Assembly (NCBI GenBank): GCA_028284235.1
Contig: JANQSC010000057.1
Span: forward strand, 1 to 64,000
Direction: 5' to 3'
DNA length: 64,000 bases
Source: Opitutaceae bacterium
GTDB lineage: Bacteria > Verrucomicrobiota > Verrucomicrobiia > Opitutales > Opitutaceae
The position numbers were made by a program, and so were the translations under genes. The notes beneath the pieces are model-generated. The model worked only from the letters and a program-made list of their open reading frames with translations. It had not been told where the DNA came from and made no database searches. Shown piece by piece: positions 18,014 through 26,091 of the stretch; position 1 is the stretch's first letter, and every line of letters starts with the position of its first letter.

Positions 18014-18967
18014 CTACTCCAGCACAGCTGCGAGTTCATCTAACCAAAGCGGGTCGCTCGCGAGATAGCGCAACGGCCGGTCGCTCGTCGCCACCATCAG
18101 GTCTTCGTAGGGCTCTGAGAACTCGAGAACTGAATTCGTTTTTGCACTATCCCTACTCACGTATATATAGATCCGCGTGCCCCAATCAGGAATCCATAAA
18201 TCCACTACAGAATTTCTTCCTCTGAAACGAACCAGATAGTCCGCCCTGGCAACGGAGTCGTAGTCCCCCGACTTATAGACGTGGATCATATCGAGAGCGC
18301 GCCTGACCCTCCCGGCGTCTACCACACGCCACTTCCCATTGAACGTATGCCCCATGAGTCTCCGATCCAACATTGAACCGTCGCCAGACATCTCTTCCAT
18401 GGAAGGTGGCATGGGAAATCGACCCGGGGGCGTTAGCTTGTAGACCATCGCTTCAAGAGGGTCTCTATAGGCGTCAACGGCTATCGACGCATCCAAACAA
18501 GCGAGCATTGAAAATCGATTCATCCTCGGCGTGAATACGTGAGTGAAAAGCGACCAACCCACCAGCCAAAGAATCGCGCCACCTAAAATCCAAAACCGGA
18601 AGCGAATCACGCGTTGTAGCCACACACTCCTTAGAATCGCCAGCGCGTTGTAGGCGATCCACAACAGAACGCATCCCAGCATTGCCAAGGATATTCCGTA
18701 GTAAAACGATCTCAGCTCAATGAGTTGGTACCCGAACCACATGAAATTGCTGTCGGTTCCAAATATACGCACTAAATCCGCTCTTTCGAGCAGCATGGTC
18801 CCCAAGCGAAACGCCGCCGAGAGACCTGCAAACAGCGAAATCGAAGCGATTGCGAGCAGTCCCTCAATGTCCCTGTCCCCACCCATTCGTTTTTGGAAAG
18901 TCTTATAGGCCGTTCGGACAAGCGCCACCCCGCAAAAAACCAAAAACGCGCGGTACAAGAAATCCAT
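18014..18967 (-). CDS. Membrane protein of unknown function
   Basis: I do not recognise a family. The first half has four to five likely membrane spans (for instance 'AFLVFCGVALVRTAY', 'LLAIASISLFAGLSAAF', 'YGISLAMLGCVLLWIAYNAL' and 'FWILGGAILWLVGWSLFTHVF'). The second half, about 150 residues, is soluble, with 'VDLWIPDWGTRIYIYVSRDS' and a C-terminus rich in Asp/Glu and Leu. I prefer the ATG at 18967; the reading can be extended to 19042, but those 25 residues are encoded by the palindrome at 19011-19036. It has no close same-strand partner. The palindrome upstream could be its operator. Confidence 0.6.
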   Translation of the reverse strand: MDFLYRAFLVFCGVALVRTAYKTFQKRMGGDRDIEGLLAIASISLFAGLSAAFRLGTMLLERADLVRIFGTDSNFMWFGYQLIELRSFYYGISLAMLGCVLLWIAYNALAILRSVWLQRVIRFRFWILGGAILWLVGWSLFTHVFTPRMNRFSMLACLDASIAVDAYRDPLEAMVYKLTPPGRFPMPPSMEEMSGDGSMLDRRLMGHTFNGKWRVVDAGRVRRALDMIHVYKSGDYDSVARADYLVRFRGRNSVVDLWIPDWGTRIYIYVSRDSAKTNSVLEFSEPYEDLMVATSDRPLRYLASDPLWLDELAAVLE

Positions 18968-19010
18968 CTCGAAGATGGTCGTATCTTGATGCATCAACAG
19001 GGGCATGCTT

Positions 19011-19036
19011 CTTATTCCTACATTTGTAGGAATAAG
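19011..19036. promoter_or_regulatory. BlaI/MecI/CopY-like palindromic operator
   Basis: Arms CTTATTCCTACA and its exact complement are separated by TT, giving a 26 bp perfect palindrome. The core TACA-NN-TGTA matches the known operator of BlaI/MecI/CopY repressors. It lies 44 bp before the membrane-protein start at 18967. No such regulator gene is in this window, so this is inference from the motif; a dispersed palindrome is the other possibility. Confidence 0.45.
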
Positions 19037-19087
19037 TGTCAAGGTTCAACCTTTGACAACCAAGATACCTATGCCAGCGACGTTGAC

Positions 19088-19243
19088 TCAGTCAGAAGAC
19101 TGATCGACGAAACCTCGTTGCAGCAACCGATCGCTTCGACGGAGAAACGCGCGTTCGCGCGGCTTCCATCGGTTGGCCCACTTGCGCTTGTGCGGTTTGC
19201 ACAGGGCGCAACAGACGCGTTTGTTCTTGTACTGCTTTCTCAT
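19088..19243 (-). CDS. Small basic CxxC protein, 51 residues
   Basis: A short reading frame (ATG at 19243, TGA at 19088-19090) codes for a very basic protein with the motif C-C-A-L-C-K-P-H-K near residues 11-19, then 'WANRWKPRERAFL'. I recall similar short conserved proteins with a C-x-x-C-K-P-H-K core annotated as hypothetical in many bacteria. The Cys pair and following His might bind zinc, and the charge suggests nucleic acid or ribosome contact, but nothing proves it. No SD is present. Confidence 0.6.
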   Translation of the reverse strand: MRKQYKNKRVCCALCKPHKRKWANRWKPRERAFLRRSDRLLQRGFVDQSSD

Positions 19244-19293
19244 GGCGATCGGGTCAGCCGCGTGTGACTACGATTCCGAATACGAGTTCCGCC

Positions 19294-19842
19294 CTATTCC
19301 AAATCCAGTCCTTTCAATCCGTCAACACTGAGGCGGTTTTTCTCCCGCTGGTAATCCTCGATTCCCGTTTCCCCTTTCGTCTCCGCCCATTTCAAGAGTG
19401 CATCGCGATCCTCCTTGAATTCGTACAAGGGCACCGTGAAGCCGCAGGAGTCGCTGATTCGGTCAACGGCAATCTCAACAATGGATCGAGTTCCTGGATA
19501 CCGGTCGAACGCCCCAATCCGCTTTTCGAATCCTTCCGTTCCCGTTTCAAACACCGTTCCTTTCCCGTGAAACCGAAAGATCTTCGGCGGGCCCTCAAAG
19601 GCGCACATCATGACGACGATCCGACCGTTCTCCTTCAAATGGGCGATCGTCTCCACGCCACTACCAGTCATATCCAAGTACCCAATCGTTCGCTCCCCCA
19701 GAACGCGAAAGGTATCCATCCCTTTAGGTGAACAATTCACTCGCCCATCTCCCGATAGTGGCGCCGTGGATACGAAAAACAGCTTTTGCTTCGCAATCCA
19801 GGCGGCGATTTTGTCGTCAATCCGATCGTATTCCTTTCCCAT
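19294..19842 (-). CDS. Pyridoxamine 5'-phosphate oxidase-like protein
   Basis: A flavin-binding split-barrel protein of the PNPOx-like group; members bind FMN or F420, and a true PNP oxidase role is not supported because it lacks that enzyme's C-terminal domain. Visible features are the start 'DDKIAAWIAKQKLFFVSTAPLSGDGRVNCSPKG', the 'IGYLDMTGSGVETIAHLKENGRIVVMMCAFEG' core and the 'RFHGKGTV' strand. The length is 182 residues. It starts 19 bp after the sulfatase stop, with an AAGGA SD seven bases before the ATG, so it is probably read with the sulfatase. Function in that context is unclear. Confidence 0.8.
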   Translation of the reverse strand: MGKEYDRIDDKIAAWIAKQKLFFVSTAPLSGDGRVNCSPKGMDTFRVLGERTIGYLDMTGSGVETIAHLKENGRIVVMMCAFEGPPKIFRFHGKGTVFETGTEGFEKRIGAFDRYPGTRSIVEIAVDRISDSCGFTVPLYEFKEDRDALLKWAETKGETGIEDYQREKNRLSVDGLKGLDLE

Positions 19843-19861
19843 AAATATTCCTTGTCAATCA

Positions 19862-21361
19862 CTAGCGAGGCAGACTGCTCGGCTCTCGTTTATATCGATC
19901 CAATATCGCCTTCAACGCGGCTGCCTTTTCTGGATACTGGCCGATCTGATTCTCGGTTTGATTCGGATCGCGAGCGAGATTGTAGAGCTCCGCAGTCTCC
20001 GAATCCGCAACGACTCCCAATGCATCCAACACGTGCCGCGGCTCGCGGTTGTCTGCGCCGTTCTCGTGGTCGATGTAGACCCAGTCCCCCTGCCGAATCG
20101 CGAAATTGCCGCGAGCGCTGTGGTGCACGGTCGCCTCCCGAATCGGAACGGCAAGCGCCCGAGCCTCCAGCGCCGGGAGGATATTATACGAGTCCTCCCC
20201 CGCGTCCTCAGGAATCGGATACCCCGTGATCGCCGCGACCGTCGCGAAAATATCGGTCAAGCAGATAATCTCGTCCGAATTCGCTCCCGCTGGAATCCGA
20301 CCCGGCCAACGAGCGATAAAGGGCACGCGATGCCCGCCTTCGTAGAGGTCGCGCTTTACGCCGCGCCGCCCGTTGGAGCTCCAGTGGCCGAAAGTTTCGA
20401 TGTGACTGTAGGCATTCACCTCCGCGCCATTGTCGGCGGAAAAAATCACCAGCGTGTCCTCCGCTTGACCGGTGGATTCCAGCGTCGCGAGCAGCCTGCC
20501 CACGGCATCGTCCAGCTCCACTACGAAATCGCCAAACACGCCGCATTCGCTCTTGCCGTAAAACTCCGCGTTCGGATTGATCGGCCGATGCGGGCAAATC
20601 GGAGCGAAATAGACGAAAAAGGGCGTATCCGATTCCGCGCTACGCTCGATGAACGCCTGTGTTTTCTCCACCCAAGCCGGGATCATGTCCTCGAACTCAA
20701 ATCCGGGCTGACGGAACCCTGTGTCATTGTTCCCGCCAATTATCGCGCTGGGAATATGACTCAAGTCAAACGCCTCCGTCGGCTCGACAAGAACGCGACC
20801 GTTTTCCATGAACGCCCAAGCCGGCTTCGCCAAGCCAAAGTGGTAGCTAAATCCCGCGTCCAACGCCGAGTAAAGCGCGGGAGCCTCCCAATCGATATTC
20901 TCCGGCGCCACTTCTCCCGAGGCATCTCGCAGCGCCCACTCGTGGCCCAAATGCCATTTCCCAATCGCCGCGGTCTCGTACCCCGTCGACCGAAGCATTC
21001 CGGGCAGCGTCAAGCGATCCCGCTCGATTAAAGGCGGCGACGCGCCATTGAGGACTCCGCGCTTGAGCGACGTGCGCCACGCGTAGCGACCGGTCAAGAG
21101 CCCGTATCGAGTCGGCGTACACACGCCGGACGGACTGTGGGCGTCATGGAAGTTGATCCCTTCCGAAGCAAGCCGATCCAAATGGGGCGTCGGAATCTTA
21201 GAGTCCGGATTGTTGACCGACAAGTCGCCCTGACCCAAATCGTCCGCCAAGATAATGAGGATATTGGGGCGTTCGTTCGCGCGAGCGTCCAAACTAAAAA
21301 CAGCGCGGACAGATAGAAGCAGCAAAGCGGCTGCGACACGCGGGAGGGAAAGAGAATTCAT
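19862..21361 (-). CDS. Exported sulfatase (S1 family)
   Basis: A type I formylglycine-dependent sulfatase that should remove sulfate esters, probably from marine polysaccharides. A signal peptide (about residues 1-29) is followed by the metal site 'NILIILADDLGQGDL' (Asp40, Asp41) and the modification motif C-T-P-T-R at residues 81-85, where Cys81 is converted by a formylglycine-generating enzyme. Other conserved parts are 'GKWHLG' and 'IFSADNGAE' (second metal site). At 499 residues it is of normal size. The PNPOx-like gene follows in the same direction; the BamE-like lipoprotein gene lies 117 bp upstream. The substrate cannot be told, and no FGE gene is in the window. Confidence 0.93.
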   Translation of the reverse strand: MNSLSLPRVAAALLLLSVRAVFSLDARANERPNILIILADDLGQGDLSVNNPDSKIPTPHLDRLASEGINFHDAHSPSGVCTPTRYGLLTGRYAWRTSLKRGVLNGASPPLIERDRLTLPGMLRSTGYETAAIGKWHLGHEWALRDASGEVAPENIDWEAPALYSALDAGFSYHFGLAKPAWAFMENGRVLVEPTEAFDLSHIPSAIIGGNNDTGFRQPGFEFEDMIPAWVEKTQAFIERSAESDTPFFVYFAPICPHRPINPNAEFYGKSECGVFGDFVVELDDAVGRLLATLESTGQAEDTLVIFSADNGAEVNAYSHIETFGHWSSNGRRGVKRDLYEGGHRVPFIARWPGRIPAGANSDEIICLTDIFATVAAITGYPIPEDAGEDSYNILPALEARALAVPIREATVHHSARGNFAIRQGDWVYIDHENGADNREPRHVLDALGVVADSETAELYNLARDPNQTENQIGQYPEKAAALKAILDRYKREPSSLPR

Positions 21362-21478
21362 GGGCGGGGAAACTGATTCATGATAAACGCCGATCGACGC
21401 GGCAAACGCCGGTCGGATCGAGGCGCAAACCTAGGTCAGGCGCCCCGCCCTGTCCACCATGAACCGCCCCCGGCCAGA

Positions 21479-21838
21479 CTAGACCTCTTCTTTCCAATAC
21501 CGGCTCAACACCCCGTCTCTGAACTCGAAAAAGAAGGTCTCCTTTTCGATCCGCTCCGAGCTCGAGTCGATAATGAACAAGAGGTGCCCATGTCGCTTCG
21601 TGATTCGACTCGACGTGTATTTCAACAGCTCCCCGTCCTCGATTCCATTGGAACTGTCCGGTACGCCCAGGGCGGAAATCAACCACGACTTGGTCGTCTC
21701 CCCAATTTGAATTCTGGATATGGTCTCCGAGCTGACTTTTGTTCCTTCTGTTCTTGAGTGGGAGTGATTCGACATCACGGAACAGCCCGTCAATCCGACG
21801 AGCGCGACAACTAGCAATACAACTGAACTGTGCTTCAT
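21479..21838 (-). CDS. BamE/SmpA-like lipoprotein
   Basis: A small exported lipoprotein: hydrophobic signal with lipobox L-T-G-C (Cys19). The remaining 100 residues fit the BamE/SmpA fold by the pattern 'ISRIQIGETTKSWLISALGVPDS', where I-x-x-G-x-T followed by L-G-x-P is typical, then beta strands ending 'YWKEEV'. BamE-type proteins bind membrane or beta-barrel partners; a true BamE role is not certain because many paralogues exist. It reads towards the sulfatase gene and is divergent from the AraC gene (130 bp apart). Confidence 0.72.
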   Translation of the reverse strand: MKHSSVVLLVVALVGLTGCSVMSNHSHSRTEGTKVSSETISRIQIGETTKSWLISALGVPDSSNGIEDGELLKYTSSRITKRHGHLLFIIDSSSERIEKETFFFEFRDGVLSRYWKEEV

Positions 21839-21933
21839 AATTTACTGGGTCAATCGTTAGAGTTTTGAGAATTACTTGACTGGGACGAAGCCAGACCGGC
21901 GCTTATTCAACCCAAGTTGCGACACGAAATAAG

Positions 21934-21962
21934 TTGCGACCGCTCCACTCGAACCATAGCTC
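21934..21962 (+). promoter_or_regulatory. Sigma70-type promoter of the AraC gene, near-leaderless
   Basis: TTGCGA, 17 bp, TAGCTC. Only six bases separate the -10 box from the ATG, so the transcript should start at or next to the start codon. Confidence 0.5.
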
Positions 21963-21968
21963 TAGTTC

Positions 21969-22775
21969 ATGTCGGACAAGGACGCATTCTGGATCGCGAA
22001 AAATGCGGATTTGCGACTCACCGCCACCCCCGTCCTCTATCACTGCGAGCCGATCTGGAGCTGGAAGTCCGAGTCGCTTCCAGACTACGCAGTCTGGGGC
22101 ATTCTCGAAGGTGAAGGCAGCCTCGTCCAAAACGAGCGACGCTACGCGCTCTCGCCCGGAATGTGCTTTCTCTTTTCCCCCAACGACAAGATCGAAGCCG
22201 CCCAGAACCCTATCGACCCACTGTCCCTCTTCGTCGCGCGTTTTGAAATTCTGGATACAGAAGGACAATCCATCCCGAGCGACCACCTCGCGCTGCCCGC
22301 AGGTCCGGTTCGAGCGACCCACCCCTCCAGCCTCGAAGCGATCGCCAACCTCGCCCTCGCCTGGGATGCGGAAAACGAAATCGAAAACCGGATCCAAGAC
22401 CACGCCTTGCGCATCCTCCTCCTGCTCATCGCCGATTCCGGACGCAACGGTTTCGACGAACGCATTCTCCACGCCTCCGCCTTGATCGACTCAGACCTCA
22501 GCCGGAAATGGACCCTCGAAGAGCTCGGGGCTGAGGCCGGCTTGTCCGCCTCCCAATTTAGTCGGCTCTTCATCAACCAGTTCGGCGAGCCGCCCATCCA
22601 GAACCTGATTCACCGACGCATGCGCGAAGCCAAGCGACTCGTGCTCGAAACCAGCCTCTCAATCGACGAAATTGGCGCAGCCGTAGGCTACGAAAACCTG
22701 AGCTTTTTCGAACGGCAGTTTCTCAAGCACGTCGGATTCGCCCCCGAAACGCTGCGCCGCAACCGCGCCATCTAG
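21969..22775 (+). CDS. AraC-family transcriptional regulator
   Basis: A one-component regulator with an N-terminal cupin-like sensing region (about residues 15-115, including 'GEGSLVQNERRYALSPGMCFLFSP') and two C-terminal helix-turn-helix motifs (about 170-265). The first is 'WTLEELGAEAGLSASQFSRLFINQFG' and the second 'SIDEIGAAVGYENLSFFERQFLKHVGFAP'. The 268-residue length fits. It is divergent from the lipoprotein-sulfatase-PNPOx genes and may control them. Its own promoter gives a near-leaderless transcript. The ligand is unknown; sugars are usual for this class. Confidence 0.92.
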   Translation: MSDKDAFWIAKNADLRLTATPVLYHCEPIWSWKSESLPDYAVWGILEGEGSLVQNERRYALSPGMCFLFSPNDKIEAAQNPIDPLSLFVARFEILDTEGQSIPSDHLALPAGPVRATHPSSLEAIANLALAWDAENEIENRIQDHALRILLLLIADSGRNGFDERILHASALIDSDLSRKWTLEELGAEAGLSASQFSRLFINQFGEPPIQNLIHRRMREAKRLVLETSLSIDEIGAAVGYENLSFFERQFLKHVGFAPETLRRNRAI

Positions 22776-22834
22776 CCACTCGCCGGCCGAATCACGACGA
22801 ACGGCATTTGCGCCGAAAAACCCGCGAAGCGCAT

Positions 22835-22863
22835 TTGACACCCTCGACGGCCCTCCCTATAGC
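22835..22863 (+). promoter_or_regulatory. Sigma70 promoter of hemH, near-leaderless
   Basis: TTGACA (perfect), 17 bp spacer, TATAGC. The ATG begins nine bases after the -10 box, leaving a leader of about 0-4 nt. Confidence 0.75.
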
Positions 22864-22872
22864 CACGACTCG

Positions 22873-23901
22873 ATGCAGAAAAACGCGGTTTTGCTAGTCA
22901 ACTTGGGATCGCCGGAGTCCACCTCCGTTTCGGACGTCCGGACTTATCTGAGGGAATTTCTCTCCGACGACCGAGTCCTCGACACGCCCAAACCCATACA
23001 GCAATTCGTGCTCAATTGCTTCATCCTTCCCACTCGCCCCAAGCGTTCCGCCGAGGCCTACGAGAAAGTTTGGACCGACGAAGGCTCGCCCCTCATCGTC
23101 ACCAGCCGAAACGTACAATCGCTCCTGCAGGAACGCATCGACGATCCCGTCGCGCTCGCAATGCGTTATGGAAAACCGTCCATCCCCGACACAATCGCCG
23201 AACTAAAGGAAAAGGGCATCGAGCGCATCCTCCTCGTTCCGCTCTACCCGCACTACGCCATGTCCAGCTACGAGACGGTGGTCGTGCGGGTCATGGAGGA
23301 AGTTGCCGCCCAAATGCCCGAAGTCGAAATCGACACGGTCCAACCCTTTTACGACGAGCCCGACTACATCGAAGCGCTGTATCAATCCGCCAAACCCTAT
23401 TTGGAAACCGACTTCGATCACCTGCTTTTCTCCTATCACGGCATTCCCGTGCGCCATCTGACCAAAGCCGACTCCTCCAACGCCCACTGCCAAGTCGTCA
23501 AAGACTGCTGCGCCACTTGCAGCCCGGCCCACGCCACCTGCTACAAGGCGCAAACTCTCGCGACCACCAACGCGTTCGTTAAACGAGCTGGAATCCCCGC
23601 GGAGAAGTACTCCATCTCCTACCAATCCCGACTAGGACGCGAACCATGGATCGAGCCCTACACCGACTTCGTGCTCCCCGAACTCGTCACGCAAGGCAAG
23701 AAACGCATCCTAATCATGATGCCCGCCTTTGTCTCAGACTGTCTAGAAACGCTCGAAGAAATCGCCATGGAAGGCAAAGAGGAGTTCCTCGAGGCCGGTG
23801 GCGAGTCCTTCCAAGCCATTCCCTGCCTGAACGAACACCCCGCCTGGATCGACTTCCTCGCCCAGAAAGCCCGCTCCCGCCTCGCGTCGGTTGCAATCTG
23901 A
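22873..23901 (+). CDS. hemH: Ferrochelatase
   Basis: Inserts ferrous iron into protoporphyrin IX (or coproporphyrin III) as a late step of heme synthesis. The 342 residues include the N-terminal 'LLVNLGSPES', the catalytic His189 in 'FSYHGIPVRH' and the C-terminal 'MMPAFVSDCLETLEEIAMEG' with the conserved acidic patch. A cysteine-rich insert follows the catalytic His: Cys206, Cys212, Cys213, Cys216 and Cys223. Some bacterial ferrochelatases carry a [2Fe-2S] cluster with cysteines in this part, so a cluster is possible here. No SD is present, and the promoter is directly before the ATG. The gene stands alone between the AraC gene and the GT4 gene. Confidence 0.95.
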   Translation: MQKNAVLLVNLGSPESTSVSDVRTYLREFLSDDRVLDTPKPIQQFVLNCFILPTRPKRSAEAYEKVWTDEGSPLIVTSRNVQSLLQERIDDPVALAMRYGKPSIPDTIAELKEKGIERILLVPLYPHYAMSSYETVVVRVMEEVAAQMPEVEIDTVQPFYDEPDYIEALYQSAKPYLETDFDHLLFSYHGIPVRHLTKADSSNAHCQVVKDCCATCSPAHATCYKAQTLATTNAFVKRAGIPAEKYSISYQSRLGREPWIEPYTDFVLPELVTQGKKRILIMMPAFVSDCLETLEEIAMEGKEEFLEAGGESFQAIPCLNEHPAWIDFLAQKARSRLASVAI

Positions 23902-23932
23902 AGTTCTGCATAATCAGGTAGGGACGGACAGT

Positions 23933-23972
23933 GGTTCGACGAAGCTCACCATCCTGAGCCTGTCGCAGGACC
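23933..23972. repeat. Dispersed palindrome of the TTCGACAAGCTCA kind
   Basis: GGTTCGACGAAGCTCA and its near-complement TGAGCCTGTCGCAGGACC flank CCATCC. This wording is close to a palindrome scattered in very many bacterial genomes. It lies between the convergent hemH and GT4 genes. Confidence 0.5.
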
Positions 23973-24010
23973 AGGCCGTCCGAACGCCCACTAAACACCA
24001 CAATCGCGAT

Positions 24011-25177
24011 TCAAACCGTCGACGCAAACAGCGCGTCATACTTCCGCTTCACCGTCTTCAACGATCGTTCGAAGTCGCCCACTACGCGATCCCAACCAAG
24101 CTGTAACGCAGTCTCACGAGCCCGGACTCTTATCCCAGACATTGTATCCGATTCAAGACTACACGCATTCATCGCCTGATTTCGAAACGACGATTCGCAA
24201 TCGAACGGGGCGACGAACCCATTGACTCCATTCTCGATCCATTCCCGCCCCGCCGCGTAGTCGTACGTCACAACCGCTAGGCCGGACGACAACGCTTCCG
24301 CGACGACATTCCCGTAAGTCTCGGTAATGCTCGGGAAAAGAAAAACGTCGCCCGAGGCGTAGTGGCGGGCCAAATCCTCACCCTTTCGCATGCCCGCAAA
24401 AACGATGTCCGGGTGGGCCTCCTCCAAGCGCGTCCGCTCGGGACCGTCGCCCACGACCACCATAACCGCGCCGCCAGTCCCCGCGCTCGCCTGCCGAAAC
24501 GCATCGATCGCCAACTCGATGTTCTTCTCGCTCGCGACACGACCCACATAGAGAAACACGCGGCCGTCGGGCTCGACGCCCCATGCGCGTCTCAAGCCCT
24601 CGTCCCGTCGCTCCGGAGAGAACAAAACCGTATCCACGCCTCTCGAAAGCACCCCCACGTTTTTGAATCCCACCGCCCTCAGAGCCGCGACCATTTCACG
24701 AGTGGGAGCCAGAGTGCACCCGCATTCGTTGTGGGTGATCCTCAAAAATACCAAGATGAAATCCCGAATGAGTCCAATCCGATAGTGGCCGGTGTACTGA
24801 TGGAAGTTCGTGTGGTATGTCGAAGTTACCGGAATTCTCAATACGTGGGAAATCCACAGAGCCGCCATACCCAACGGCCCCTCGGTCGCGACATGCACCA
24901 GATCGGGTCCAAACTCGTTCCAGTTCTTCAATAGCCGGTACGCCTCGGGCATACCCATTCTCAATCCGTTGTATCCAGGCAGCGGCACGCCAGGGACGAT
25001 CAATTCGGAAAAGCCTCGATCTTCCCAATGCGACTCCGTTCGATCGCTCGGCTGGATAGGCCGGACGACTTGCACCTCGTGTCCACGTTCGGCAAGACCC
25101 GAAACCAGCCGACCCAAAGTCATGGATACGCCGTTTACCTCGGGAGGAAACGTCTCCGTAACGAGGGCCAGTCTCAT
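24011..25177 (-). CDS. GT4-family glycosyltransferase
   Basis: A retaining GT-B glycosyltransferase, most like GDP-mannose- or UDP-sugar-dependent lipid glycosyltransferases (MgtA, PimB or SqdX type). The N-terminal acceptor domain begins 'MRLALVTETFPPEVNGVSMTLGRLV', with 'TSTYHTNFHQY' near residue 120. The C-terminal donor domain has 'FLYVGRVASEKNIELAIDAF' and the E-x7-E type 'FPSITETYGNVVAEALSSG'. At 388 residues it has normal length. It begins 28 bp after the stop of an FKBP gene on the same strand and is probably in its operon. It may make a membrane glycolipid; the sugar and acceptor are unknown. Confidence 0.88.
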   Translation of the reverse strand: MRLALVTETFPPEVNGVSMTLGRLVSGLAERGHEVQVVRPIQPSDRTESHWEDRGFSELIVPGVPLPGYNGLRMGMPEAYRLLKNWNEFGPDLVHVATEGPLGMAALWISHVLRIPVTSTYHTNFHQYTGHYRIGLIRDFILVFLRITHNECGCTLAPTREMVAALRAVGFKNVGVLSRGVDTVLFSPERRDEGLRRAWGVEPDGRVFLYVGRVASEKNIELAIDAFRQASAGTGGAVMVVVGDGPERTRLEEAHPDIVFAGMRKGEDLARHYASGDVFLFPSITETYGNVVAEALSSGLAVVTYDYAAGREWIENGVNGFVAPFDCESSFRNQAMNACSLESDTMSGIRVRARETALQLGWDRVVGDFERSLKTVKRKYDALFASTV

Positions 25178-25205
25178 GACTGTGAAAAACCGGTTCCCGA
25201 AACGG

Positions 25206-25952
25206 CTACTGAGGAATAGGCGGCAATCCCAATTCCGCCGGGTCCGGACCCAGAATCTCGAGCAATTCGACCTCGAATATCAACGCCGACGCTGGTGGCA
25301 CGCCCGGCGTTCCCGCGTCGCCGTACGCCAGTTTCGCCGGCACGAAGAGCTTTATCTTGCCCCCAACCCCGATCAAAGGAAGACCCTGCGTCCAGCCCGG
25401 GATCACGGATTTCAACGCGAAATCCGACGGCCCTTCCTTCCTCTTGTAAGAACTATCGAATATCGTCCCGTCGAGAAACGTGCCCTCGTAATGGCAACGC
25501 ACGCGGTCATTGGTACTCGGCCTCTCGTCGCTACCCGGATCAATGATTTGAAAATAAAGCCCCGTCGCCAGAGACTGGTACTCGGGCCGACCCACCAAGT
25601 TGTCGAAAAACTCCAATTCCTCCGCCTTGTTGCGCTTCTTGTGCTCCTCCATGACCTGCGCCTCGCGCTCCACGAAATAGGTCTGCATCGGGTCGATGGA
25701 TTTCGACAAATCAGTCGGCGGGTCCTCGCGATTGACGTAGCGCTTCATGCCCCTGGCAATCGCGTCGATCTCCGCGTCCGTCACGTCCAAGCCGCCCAAG
25801 TTGAACCGTTCCGACAATAAGAATCCCCAGGTTTCCAGGAGCTCCATCGAAGTGAATTCCGCCACCTCCTCTTGCAACGCCGCGTCGGGCGATTGGGCGA
25901 CCGCCGCAAAAGAGGCGGAACAAAGGGCGACCAAAGCGATCTGCTTTTTCAT
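25206..25952 (-). CDS. Exported FKBP-type peptidyl-prolyl isomerase
   Basis: A periplasmic folding helper like FkpA/Mip. From the ATG at 25952, six bases after an AGGA SD, it has a signal peptide 'MKKQIALVALCSASFAAVAQ'. A helical dimerisation region follows (about residues 25-115), with 'ARGMKRYVNREDPPTDLSKS'. The FKBP domain is at about 140-235 ('DRVRCHYEGTFLDGTIFDSSYKR', 'VIPGWTQGLPLIGVGGKIKLFVPAKLAYGD'), with the catalytic-pocket Tyr, Phe, Asp and Trp present. The reading can be extended to 25979, but the SD favours 25952. The GT4 gene follows. Confidence 0.9.
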   Translation of the reverse strand: MKKQIALVALCSASFAAVAQSPDAALQEEVAEFTSMELLETWGFLLSERFNLGGLDVTDAEIDAIARGMKRYVNREDPPTDLSKSIDPMQTYFVEREAQVMEEHKKRNKAEELEFFDNLVGRPEYQSLATGLYFQIIDPGSDERPSTNDRVRCHYEGTFLDGTIFDSSYKRKEGPSDFALKSVIPGWTQGLPLIGVGGKIKLFVPAKLAYGDAGTPGVPPASALIFEVELLEILGPDPAELGLPPIPQ

Positions 25953-26091
25953 AAAATCCTCGTTTCCAATAAGATGCACTATTCCAGCGGCGGTGAATCA
26001 ACCGCGATCAATACGCGATTTCGAGCCCCGGAACTGATAGGAGTAGCAAATTGAGTTGAATTGTAAACGACCAAAACCAACCTACAAGCCA

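Noticed and set aside
19610-21031. 473-codon plus-strand open frame opposite the sulfatase gene
   Set aside because: The sulfatase on the other strand has signal peptide, metal site and C-T-P-T-R motif; this frame has none.
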